The notes below the pieces were generated by a model. That model was not told the DNA's origin. It made no database searches and saw nothing but the letters and a program-made list of their open reading frames with translations. Source: Alentia gelatinosa (Eukaryota > Annelida > Polychaeta > Phyllodocida > Polynoidae). Taken from it: a stretch of 64,000 nt of DNA. The position numbers and the translations under genes are program-made. The DNA is taken from contig OX465579.1 of NCBI GenBank assembly GCA_950022655.1, positions 40,713,950-40,777,949 of the forward strand, read 5' to 3'. Shown piece after piece: positions 55,736-64,000 of the stretch (position 1 is the first letter of the stretch; each line of letters starts with the position of its first letter).

Positions 55736-56431
55736 TGGGAGGGTGGTTTTGGCCTAAGAAATTCAGGTCAACTATAGACTGTAGAACCGGCCCCAGGAGC
55801 TATTGCCACTATACAAGGAGGTGAAGGGGAAGGTCGTAGTTTGCACTGAATGGCCGTCTTAATGTTGGCCACTGGGTCAATTTGTGCCTTCTATATTCCT
55901 TATATAGCAGTGAAGGCATACGGACAACTCCACGCAGACTGGGACATACATCAGATGTTTACTATTGTGAGTTGTCCAACAGTATAGCGGTCAAATATAG
56001 TAGATTTCTAGGTGTTACACCAGGAGGGGGGGGGGGGGGGGCAATGCCCACCCCTGACCAAAGGCCATGGGTAACCCATTAAAATCCATACATATTCGAT
56101 GCTTGAAGAATTATTACAATATGTCAGAAGATAGCAGCCTTGGACTGATGTGCAACTTGGTCCAAGTCATTATAACTCCTTTGATGGTGTTTTTCCATTG
56201 TTTAGGAATAATCTATTTACACAATGAAAATGTTATATAAATACAAAATATTACTAGATTCTTGAAGCTTGCACATACGTTCATCTCAATAATGCACATG
56301 AATAGGATTAATCCTTCAATACGAATGATTCTGGTATCAGGCCCATAGGTGTTATATTACATTTAGTGCCAGGTCCTCTTATTGGCTTTTTATCGACGGA
56401 CAGACCCGCCAAAAGGGCATGGGATTATAAG
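55736..56431. other. Unassigned interval
   Basis: Contains a G16 homopolymer at 56026-56041 inside the tentative repeat related to 20.94 kb. Nothing else recognised. Confidence 0.4.
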
Positions 56432-56614
56432 GGCCAGCGTCCACTGAGCTCCTGATACACTACAACAGGCTTTATGATGCATCTCCAGACACAAAAGCCA
56501 TATCACGTTGGAAATTCAGCTTTAATCATAGCCGATATATCTGAAGATGCACCCTGATGCACGCATCGTAAGGTCTACCATATAGGGTATCGAGAGCTCA
56601 GTGGACGCCAGGCC
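56432..56614. repeat. Harbinger-like MITE, complete, 183 bp
   Basis: Starts GGCCAGCGTCCACTGAGCTC and ends with the mirror of GGCCTGGCGTCCACTGAGCT. The left flank is TAAG and the right flank TAA, consistent with a 3-bp TAA target duplication with one extra G. The interior has TGATGCATC and CACGCATCGTAAGG, recalling the other copies. Confidence 0.8.
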
Positions 56615-56842
56615 TAACACAGATGAGACCTGGGGCCTGGGGCCTGTTTCACTAGTTTCGTGACATGTCTGTGACACCATACAGACATTGGGGTTGTCTA
56701 GTTTCATGACAACACAAGTAGCTGCCCTTAGGAAAAGACAGACCTCAGACATAAGAATTAGACAAATCTACACATCATGGACCTGTTTCACTAGTTTCAT
56801 GACAAAAGTGGCGCCAACAGTGCTAGCAAGAATGGACAAAAC

Positions 56843-56860
56843 GAAGTCTAATGTCTAGTT
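56843..56860. repeat. 18-bp target-site duplication, left copy
   Basis: GAAGTCTAATGTCTAGTT, identical to 57848-57865. Confidence 0.88.
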
Positions 56861-56940
56861 TCAATGAACGCGGCTGGTAAAACTACAAACATAAACCACC
56901 GACACGACCACTCTAGAGAGGATCGGGGTGGGAGGTTCGG

Positions 56941-57030
56941 AATTATATAGCTCCTCCCTTTCAGTCCTGTTAGCTCGTTTCTGATTGGTTTGGCCGTTGG
57001 CGTTTTTGTCAACCGGCCAGCTATTGGTCG
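56941..57030 (-). promoter_or_regulatory. Promoter-like CCAAT/CCAAT/TATA array
   Basis: On the - strand GACCAATAG (57022-57030), AACCAATCAG (56981-56990) and CTATATAATT (56941-56950) lie in the order and spacing of a polymerase II promoter; transcription would start about 30 bases further left, near 56915, and leave the insert. Confidence 0.45.
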
Positions 57031-57546
57031 TAGTCTCCCGCCGTTGTGGGTCATGACCCGGTTCCGCGTGCTGAGGCCCGTCAGGGACGTCGGAAGCGGG
57101 CTTTTCTACTGCGCATTTGTATTTTCCGTTCGGGGGTGTGTGAGGGGTTTCTCGGAGTTGGAACGTTGTTGTCTATGGGGAAGTTTTCTTGGTTGTGCGC
57201 CACTGGGAAGAGTGAGAGTAAGTCTGAATTGATTGTAATTTGGTATTGAGTATCAAAGATGCGATGAATATTGTGAATGGAATTATTGTTAAGCGTTTAG
57301 ACCTTTTGATTGATAAAGTATTTTCTCTGACGGTTGGGCAAAGGATTTGGTTCCTTGTGCCATTGGTTTGTGGACGTTGTTTTCCGCGTTTTCACTTTTG
57401 TTTCTCCTGGTCCAGTGTCGGTTTCTCCTGCGTTGTGTTTGACCCCTTATCCGTTTGTTTTTGCGCCTTTCCTCTATTGTCTTACGGCTGATTTTCGTTT
57501 TGCGTGTTTTTTTCGTGTTATTTTCAGAAACGGCCTTCCTCAGTGG

Positions 57547-57573
57547 TTTCGGCCCTTTTATGGGCCTCATCAG
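57547..57573 (-). ncRNA. Hammerhead-ribozyme-like core
   Basis: The - strand reads CUGAUGA (57573-57567), a perfect 5-bp stem II GGCCC/GGGCC with loop AUAAAA, then GAAA (57550-57547). These are the conserved core boxes of hammerhead ribozymes in the right order and spacing. I could not find a convincing stem I and stem III with the required UH cleavage site in the flanks, so the ribozyme may be decayed or use an arrangement I missed. Confidence 0.5.
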
Positions 57574-57730
57574 ACCTGTGTGGTGTGGTTATGTGCAATT
57601 GTCCTAGGTTTAAGTGGTCTTTACTCTCCGGCCCGTGTTTCGGAGAGACAGAGCTGAAATCCCCATTCCTGTTTGATCCTCTCTAGTGTTGTCCTGTCAG
57701 TTCCCCTTGTGTCCTCCAGGTATAGATTTT

Positions 57731-57847
57731 TGGTGTAATTTTTTCGTTTTGCTGGATTAGATGTGTTCTACTCCCACCGTTGGAAAAAAAAATTCCAACG
57801 GCGGGAGTAGAACACATCTAATCCAGCAAAACGAAAAAATTACACCA
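57731..57847. repeat. Near-perfect 55-bp inverted repeat
   Basis: Left arm 57731-57785 starting TGGTGTAATTTTTTCG; right arm 57793-57847 ending with its mirror, ACGAAAAAATTACACCA. The arms differ at one position, with seven A between them. It forms the right border of the insert. Confidence 0.95.
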
Positions 57848-57865
57848 GAAGTCTAATGTCTAGTT
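57848..57865. repeat. 18-bp target-site duplication, right copy
   Basis: GAAGTCTAATGTCTAGTT, identical to 56843-56860. Confidence 0.88.
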
Positions 57866-57930
57866 CTTATGAAACCGGACAAACTGGACACGCCATCTAG
57901 ACATGTCACGAAACTAGTGAAACAGGTCCC

Positions 57931-58247
57931 AGATGTATATACAGTGCGGCAACAGGAGAGGGCATGTGATGAATGCCCTTTTAGAGATTCTTGTTTACCA
58001 TTCATTGCTATGCTCTTTGCACTATATTCTTTATATTTCACGTCGACACATAAATGTAGCCGTATATATGAGTTACATTTCATATAGCCTATATCGTATA
58101 ACGTTTCCAAACGTTTCCAAACGTTTTTGCAGCTCTTTATATCTGCTCTCTGGTAACAGTATTTGATGTTTCTGGAAAGGCCAAATTGAGTGGAGTGAAT
58201 TGTTCGCAATGAGAAGCTAATCCTGAACCCGTTCTTGCATATTTAAC
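57931..58247. other. Unassigned interval
   Basis: Short frames only (the 118-codon - strand frame at 57853-58209 spans the MITE end). AAACGTTTCC occurs twice in tandem near 58104. Confidence 0.4.
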
Positions 58248-58517
58248 CCTTTCCCCTCAGTACCCAATTTCCCTGACATTACATCGCACCTCAAGCGGTA
58301 CCAGGAGTAAAATTATTCCTTGCGTAGGCACCTTTGGTCCATAGATAGCACTGCCATTTGAATTTAGTATTTTCCCGAGGTAACCAATTATATTTTGTTG
58401 TATGAAATGAAAGATCTAACCCTCTTAGGTTTTATGGAATTCAATTATTTGTACACCTATCGAAATATGTATATAATTGTCGATGACACCTGGAGGCATC
58501 ATGCTGTTGTGAAAGGG
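58248..58517. mobile_element. Possible second piggyBac-like MITE
   Basis: CCCTTTCCCCTCAG follows TTAA at about 58244-58247, and GTTGTGAAAGGG ends at about 58517 before TGAA. TIR similarity is limited to the outer bases, and one flank is not TTAA, so this is tentative. Confidence 0.4.
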
Positions 58518-58689
58518 TGAAAACCGTTATCATATGAGACATGAGTAATATATATGTGGTGTATAGAATTGCTTATATGTTTAATTACTTGAATAGATGT
58601 GTAAAAGCCTCACATGGGGCGCTTAGTAGTTTCCTCTAAGGTGAACCGCGTAATTAGAAACACTTAATATTTGTCATGGTCGGTCAAAG

Positions 58690-58718
58690 CAGGTGTAGCC
58701 ATGATGGCTACACCTGCT
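58690..58718. repeat. Short perfect hairpin
   Basis: GCAGGTGTAGCCAT pairs with ATGGCTACACCTGC around a single central base. Confidence 0.85.
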
Positions 58719-60639
58719 TGCATTTCATCACATCATAGAATTAGCGATTCCCGTCCTACTACTACTGCTACAGTCAATGACACCATAAATCATTAAGATA
58801 ACAGGATGTCGTAGCTTACTATTCGGTCCTATTAAAGCATGGCAAACCGAAAGATATATAGACGATGACATCGTCCAATCGCACCAGAAGTAAACGTACA
58901 CAAACCTACGAGCCTTCATTGGTGATGGAGTTCTTTTAAGCTTAGATAGTGTGTAAGCCTCTTTTTCCAGTTAAGCATCCCTGACAGCAAAGATGGCTTA
59001 CCGGCAATCACCTGATCTGAAATGTGTTGCAACAACATAAGGAGTACAGAATTACCAGGGTTAGGGTAAGGAGACTTCAGAAAATGATGCTTGTGAAGTC
59101 TCTGCCTTTGAAGGGGTGACACTTGAAAATGTAGGTGTATTAGATAAAAGATAGTGAGTGTAATTTTAAATCATTGTATTGCATACTGGTTTCAGACATC
59201 ATATCAATTTTTCCTTATCTTATATAAATCTTATGCCTTTGTTTTTAGCATTGTCAAGCCATGGATTCTTCTGTCAAGTCTAATTGCCCATCTCATTTCC
59301 ATGCATGTGAATAAGCGTCCCACAAAATGCACCGTATATATCGTAGCAGGATTGCTACGATTGTCGATTTACATATATTTACGTTACGACGATGGCATCA
59401 TAGTAGCAGTACATGATATATTAAGACGATTTCTCTGGAACATTTTGCACTGCTTTAATTTTGTAATTGGAGAGGATCTGCTCTCCCGAAGGTTATGGGC
59501 AGCGTACAAATCATACCTGAGTCTCCAGACACACGGATTCGGGGAATGTTCTAAGCTCAATCCGCAGCAAGTTGTTTAGCTACCTATCCCTATTTGTTTG
59601 ACTCGAGATTTGTATCTCTTACTTAGAGTAGCTCTCCACTCCTACTGAAACTGATTACTTTGTGAAGAAGGACATTTTCATATGGTTGGTTTAAAAAGAA
59701 ATTTGATATTGAAATGAATAAGCTCTAGGATAAGCTACACATATATTACCTTTCCATAATAATGCATTCACTATTTCTAATGGATATCTATTGTGCCACT
59801 CTATCTAATTACAATGCTAACTACATCAGCTGCATTGCGTATTCAGAAAGAATTAGGCAAATAATGTAAAATGGAAAGATATCTTTCCCACGATCATCGA
59901 GAATTGAAAGATTTAATTCACCTTGAACAAGGCGTCACTTTTCTACGTAGGAAACAGTCTGGAAACGTATCCCCAGTTTCCGTTTAACCATATTACGTCC
60001 CCGCCCATCGCTTGGCGGTTCATGTTCTCTGTGTTTTCCCAGGCAACTAATTGGAAGGGCCATGTCGATCACTGTTTACAAAACGATCGTCGTAAATTGA
60101 AGTTCATCATTCCCAATTTAATGAGGAAGATAAGTTATTTTAGGACATGGCGTATCAAATCCTACCATTTACGTTAGTGCAAACTTCATCTTTCTTGCTA
60201 TATGGCTTCCCATTCCACAGACACAGAGTCAAGATGCTTATAGATTTTCAAAACCGTTATATGGAATTTAAATCCAGCACTGCATTCCAAATAAATCAAG
60301 GTTCTCTAAAGCTTCATTCTACACCATACGAACACCTCTATACATACATTTGAAAACCATATCACTGTCCAGACAAATTCTGACTGTCCAGATAGATATC
60401 ATATTTTAGTGGTTTAAAAATTATTGGACAGCTAAATGAAATACTCTTTACTCATAGGTCAATATTTCTAGCCAGAAACTGGACCCTGAGAAGAACGATG
60501 TTGGATATGAATACAAGAGCATGGCTAGGAAATGGGACTGTTACAGATTTGCTCTTGCTATTCAATTGCATACCATACTTCGACCTTTGATGGCATTGTG
60601 GCCGACTGGGAGGGAAGTGTAATTATATAGAATTACATC
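58719..60639. other. Unassigned interval
   Basis: A 141-codon + frame (59154-59579) lacks stops but has no motif I recognise, and its codon use is A+T-driven. No other feature. Confidence 0.4.
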
Positions 60640-60785
60640 AAGAGTCGTATAAATACACAATACTCTATGAATTTGGATGGGCCGCAATCGTCATCTAGGC
60701 GAAGCCAAGTGATGGTTACGTATTGTTTATCTTACGATTCAAGTGCAGTTCTGGATTTATCCTACCCCTAATAAACTAGGAGCTA
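60640..60785 (+). repeat. Foldback family, copy E (partial)
   Basis: GAATTTGGATGGGCC, then AATCGTCATC, the core TAGGCGAAGCCAAGTG (60697-60712), GATGGTTACG, and further right GTTCTGGATTTATCCTACC followed by CCTAATAAAC. Its arm words are those of copy D. Confidence 0.65.
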
Positions 60786-61774
60786 ATGATATTTCCATTT
60801 ACAATGGATGAGCGCGAAATTTCTAAAGTACAGTAGATTCTCACATAATAACCATTTACATAACTATTTACAAACAATATGGCTTTGTCCCAATCCTTTT
60901 TGCTGTATTTTGTGTGTAGATTACGTTGGATATTATATCATGATATGATAAACTTGCTAATATGACTACCTCACTGAAAGACCACTTCTCTCAATACCTA
61001 AATCTCAAATTTCTTATCACTAATACAACCATTAAATTTCATGGTTTGACAATATAATAGGTGATGATATGCTTATTATCTTTTGTTTTATTTGATTAAA
61101 GTGAAATTATTAGATGTTGCTACATTCTAAACAATTTTGTTTCAAGTCAGTCATTGACAACAAAGATACATTTTCAAAACTTGAATAATGCAAATGTGAA
61201 AAAAGATTACATAATCATTTTGAAACTGATTAGAGTGAATCATTTTAGCAGCTTTTATTTATCATCAAATTTAGATTAATAGTTTAGACAGCTATTTCTG
61301 ATAAATTCTTTCTCTTTGCATTCAAATAGGGGATAGGTAGGTATTGACCTATAATCAGCTGGCAGGCGATTCTAATGCATGGGACATTTATAGTACATAG
61401 TTCTTATAGGAATAACTTTTGTTTGGTCTCTGTTTACAGAAGAGCACATGGGTGAATAACTGGTCAAACAGGTTTGCTGGCTCTGCATGTAGGGAGTGTG
61501 TCCCATCAGAAACCAGTATGCTCAGGCTAAATAAAGACCAAGGCAAACGTGATTAGGTGCAGCACCTGTATTAGCTATGACTTGCCCAAATTGAATGACA
61601 TATATGCAGAGTATTGAATATGTATGTGGTCAAATCTTGAATGGCTTGTACTGATAATAGTAAGACAAACAGCGACACTGAAGTCAGAACAAATGTAATG
61701 TTATGTGGATATAATCTTAATAAAGAAATTGAAAAAAAAACCAGTAAAACACCCAGTATATAATAATTCACTTA
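60786..61774. other. Unassigned interval
   Basis: A+T-rich; nothing recognised. Confidence 0.4.
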
Positions 61775-62290
61775 AGCAAGTCTATGGTCAAGTCTCAGAC
61801 GCAAGGGTGGCTCACTGGGTCAAAGGAGGGAGAACTGATTTTATAACTCTCTGCAAAGTGGGTCTGATTACCACACACTCAAGTGTGTCCCATCGGATGT
61901 GGCACTTTGATTACAGTGCATTTAGGTGTGTCCCATCAGACTTGGAGATGTATATATAGCATATTTAGTCATCATCATTAAATAGCTTCCTTTTCTAGTA
62001 GCAGATGACAGTATCCATAACTAAGTGTCTGCTATTTAATGACAGGATTGATATAGTAAATATTTTGTCCCCAAAAAGACTATGAAATAAAAGTTCTATT
62101 TTTAGGAACCAAGTCAGTAGTCAGGCAGGGGTATGGTCAGACTGGGATACTGGACACCTGCCCATTTCACCAGTTCTTTATGGTTGGTGCATGGATAGTG
62201 AAGGGTTAGATTCTTTGCAGTAAGCTGAAAGCCCGTGTGAGCATTCTAACCTCTATCTAGATGACGTATATGAGCGCGATTTCCCGCGCT
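61775..62290 (+). repeat. Dispersed about 520-bp repeat, copy 2
   Basis: GCAAGTCTATGGTCAAGTCT at the left, GTGTGTCCCATCAG words in the middle and AGCATTCTAACCTCTATCTA, then GATGACGTATATGAGCGCG at the right follow the - strand of 25040-25560. Confidence 0.78.
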
Positions 62291-62570
62291 CAAAAACGCA
62301 ATAGGTTTAACATTGACTCAATGTATTTGACGGAGCGTTCAATAAATTGTTATTTATGCACCGAGGTGAATAGAAAAACGGACCAATCAGGAACCAGATA
62401 ACTAAAGTAGATCCAGCAGCATTGATAAATGTGGCCATCCTCCGATGAGTGTCAACATGCTACTAACATAATTACACAATTTTCTCTGTATATCGGTGAG
62501 ATGGGGTAGGATAAATACAAACCCGAACTCGAGTTAGCCAGGCTGACTGTCGTTTGGTTTCTACTAATTA
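62291..62570 (-). repeat. Foldback family, copy F (without the core hairpin)
   Basis: On the - strand: AATTAGTAGAAACCAAACGA, AACTCGAGTTCGGGTTTGTA, TTTATCCTACCCC, then TGATTGGTCC, CACCTCGGTGCATAAA and GTCAATGTTAAACCTATTG. It is collinear with copy A except that the AGGCG core hairpin of copy A is missing. Confidence 0.7.
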
Positions 62571-63564
62571 TCTCCCCCTTTTCACTGTAGGGATGTTTAA
62601 TTCTCTTGTCTTGTCTTCTCTTTGAAATCCTGGCCACTGATTGGGCAGTCGCCTATGACGTCATCTCATATTCATTATGCCACGACAATGGCTCAGTATT
62701 GTCACTTTACTAGGGTGATCATTGAGTTGTTTTATTTAATGTTGTTCCTATGTGTCAGGGGTGGCATAATGGCTCAGTAGCGGGAACAGTCCTATTTAGC
62801 CTATCGCCACCTCTCGGTGCATCCCTGCAGAAATGGCCTAAATACACTCTGCTTCGGACATTTTCGGAACTATCTTACATCCCCTCACCCCCAGAGAATG
62901 CCGCCCACAAAGAACACTGCCGTAGTGACTCTGAAACCGACCAAGAAAACCGCAACTGGTGTCTGGGGGAATGCTTACAGACCCCAGTTGACACTGGCAC
63001 CCTGTACCCGAGCTCTGGACAACCTCTTACTACCCCTTGGAAGGAAGTAGCGGCAGTGACTTTGCACACAGCTCTGCGAAATGCAACATCCAGCTACTCC
63101 ACAGCCACGACGGCAATCAACACGGCTGCTATGGTTGCAGGCCCCGCTCCCATTGACTTATTCGCTAACAACATGCTCATGAACCCATCGGTTCCCAGGA
63201 GGCAGCTACATACAGGCTACTGTCTCAGAACCAAAACATCAGCCTCCAGGTCCAACGGCTACTTCGAACCACGGGCCACATATCATGGCCTCTTCAATGT
63301 AAAACTGTCATTCCATGCTATAATATCTTAAAGAGCAACAGGAAAGAAAGAGCCACACTTGATTTAGCGCGATGACTCTCCTAGTCATTATCCTTCTAGA
63401 AACTCTCCTCTCAGTGTCCCTATCTTTCCCACTGCCCCCATATTAAACGGCCCCCCGGCTCCTCAAATCAAGGCTCTAAGCCTAGTTCGTTAAGAATTCT
63501 TCTCCCATAGAGCGCAGTGAGAACCTTGTAAAGATTACGACTTAGAGAGTGTGAGATCTTATGA
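62571..63564 (+). other. Unassigned interval upstream of a recombinase remnant
   Basis: A 193-codon frame (62750-63331) and a 77-codon frame in another register (62817-63050) are open. They are Thr/Ala/Pro-rich and contain no motif I recognise. They may be the front part of the element that ends in the recombinase remnant, but could be chance. ATAATGGCTCAGTA words occur at 62688 (as ACAATGGCTCAGTA) and 62767. Confidence 0.35.
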
Positions 63565-63893
63565 GTGGAGTGCTCCGGCAGCCATCCCTTCTCAACCTGG
63601 CCACTTCACCTCGGGACTCATGAAAGCGGCGGCTCTCAACACTGCCTCCTCAGGGCCTTCAATCTGTTTGCCACCTTGATGGGCTCGAAGCAGGCACCAC
63701 AAGCCCTCATGAGGGCTGATGCCATCATCGAGGGTGGCAACCTTCAACTCACAGGCTAGTCATTAAAAACAATCATGCGAGGTCACGCCCCAGCGGTCAT
63801 CACCATCGAGGGCCACTCTGTCGAGGCTCTGTGCCCTGTCAGAGCATGGCGGGCTCATATAACGGTAGTCCGAGAGGCTCTGACTGTTTAACG
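63565..63893 (+). pseudogene. Tyrosine recombinase remnant, catalytic domain start to middle
   Basis: One frame reads HCLLRAFNLFATLMGSK, LMRADAIIEGGNLQLTG, then a TAG stop at 63757, then SLKTIMRGHAPAVITIEGHS and VEALCPVRAWRAHI to a stop at about 63892. The order D-[AV]-x-[IL]-E-G, [GS]-x-K-T, and L-C-P-V-R-A-[LW] is characteristic of DIRS/Ngaro-like tyrosine recombinases between their first catalytic Arg region and the His-x-x-Arg block. The frame is interrupted by a single stop codon, so this copy is younger than the one at 54.5 kb and of a different family. The final catalytic His, Arg and Tyr are not seen before the frame ends. Confidence 0.52.
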
Positions 63894-64000
63894 GTGCTGC
63901 GGACAGTCAGAGTGCACACACATAGAGCTCTAGGCTAACTGGTCGACCAGATTGGTAAATCTCAGATCAACAGCCGTTTCCCTTATAAATATGGGTTGAA

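Larger units (their letters stand above)
56861..57847 (-). mobile_element. Retroelement insert, possibly a Penelope-like (PLE) terminal unit
   Basis: An insert of 987 bases bounded by an exact 18-bp direct repeat. It has no recognisable protein. On the - strand it shows a 55-bp hairpin at its start, a hammerhead-ribozyme-like core (57547-57573) and a CCAAT/CCAAT/TATA promoter-like array near its other end. Hammerhead motifs and inverted terminal structures are known in pseudo-LTRs of Penelope-like elements, and variable-length duplications fit them; a poly(A) tail, expected for a LINE or SINE, is absent. The family is inferred, but the insertion itself is directly visible. Confidence 0.55.
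56639..57930. repeat. GGACCTGTTTCACTAG MITE pair, one interrupted by a retroelement
   Basis: A first left end occurs at 56639 (GGGCCTGTTTCACTAGTTTC) and a second at 56779 (GGACCTGTTTCACTAGTTTC). The matching right end (GAAACTAGTGAAACAGGTCC) is at 57910-57929. Removing the insert at 56861-57847 and one copy of the 18-bp duplication leaves a MITE of about 147 bases from 56779 to 57930. Confidence 0.82.

Noticed and set aside
59154..59579. 141-codon + frame as a gene
   Set aside because: No motif or neighbouring exon evidence; it may simply be a stop-poor stretch. Codon-usage and transcript data would be needed.
62750..63331. 193-codon + frame as a host gene
   Set aside because: No domain, no clear codon signal, and a second frame in another register reads equally well; kept only as a possible element part.

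Overview
This window looks like repeat-rich nuclear DNA from an animal, most likely an aquatic invertebrate; I cannot name the species. It holds non-LTR retrotransposons with APE endonuclease and reverse transcriptase, tyrosine-recombinase element remnants, many MITE-like inverted-repeat families and long (TA)n runs. I see no operons, no tRNA or rRNA genes, and no host protein-coding gene I can defend. Almost every readable coding stretch belongs to a mobile element.

Layout. 1-5272 is a nearly complete CR1/L2-like LINE on the + strand: an ORF1 with coiled coil and an esterase-like tail (open at the window edge), a long spacer with seven copies of a short motif, an endonuclease, a reverse transcriptase and an A-rich tail. 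5.9-11.3 kb is a cluster of copies of one Harbinger-like MITE family surrounding a decayed LINE (6.6-8.5 kb), an RRM-type LINE ORF1 fragment and a possible fragment of an uncharacterised invertebrate family. 13.6-14.2 and 22.4-22.9 kb hold two more decayed LINE 3' fragments. 15.7, 20.3, 21.7, 25.0 and 27.9 kb carry inverted-repeat elements, including a TTAA-flanked piggyBac-like MITE and a 774-bp element with clear TIRs. 30-62 kb contains scattered copies of a foldback family, a pogo-like element full of minisatellites (41.5-42.5 kb), nested MITEs (43.7-44.3 and 48.3-49.2 kb) and a second LINE on the - strand (44.66-47.56 kb) with an 840-codon ORF. 54.5-55.3 kb (-) and 63.5-63.9 kb (+) are tyrosine-recombinase remnants. 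56.6-57.9 kb shows a MITE interrupted by a ~1-kb element with an 18-bp target-site duplication, a hammerhead-ribozyme-like core and a near-perfect 55-bp hairpin.

The most interesting signals are two. First, the foldback family keeps a constant loop (AGGCGAAGCC-N-AGTG) while its stem sequence differs from copy to copy with compensating changes, and in the two best copies the same copy-specific words recur in a second hairpin. Second, the nested ribozyme-bearing retroelement at 56.86-57.85 kb. All assignments come from reading the sequence and remembered family motifs; no alignment or database search was run.
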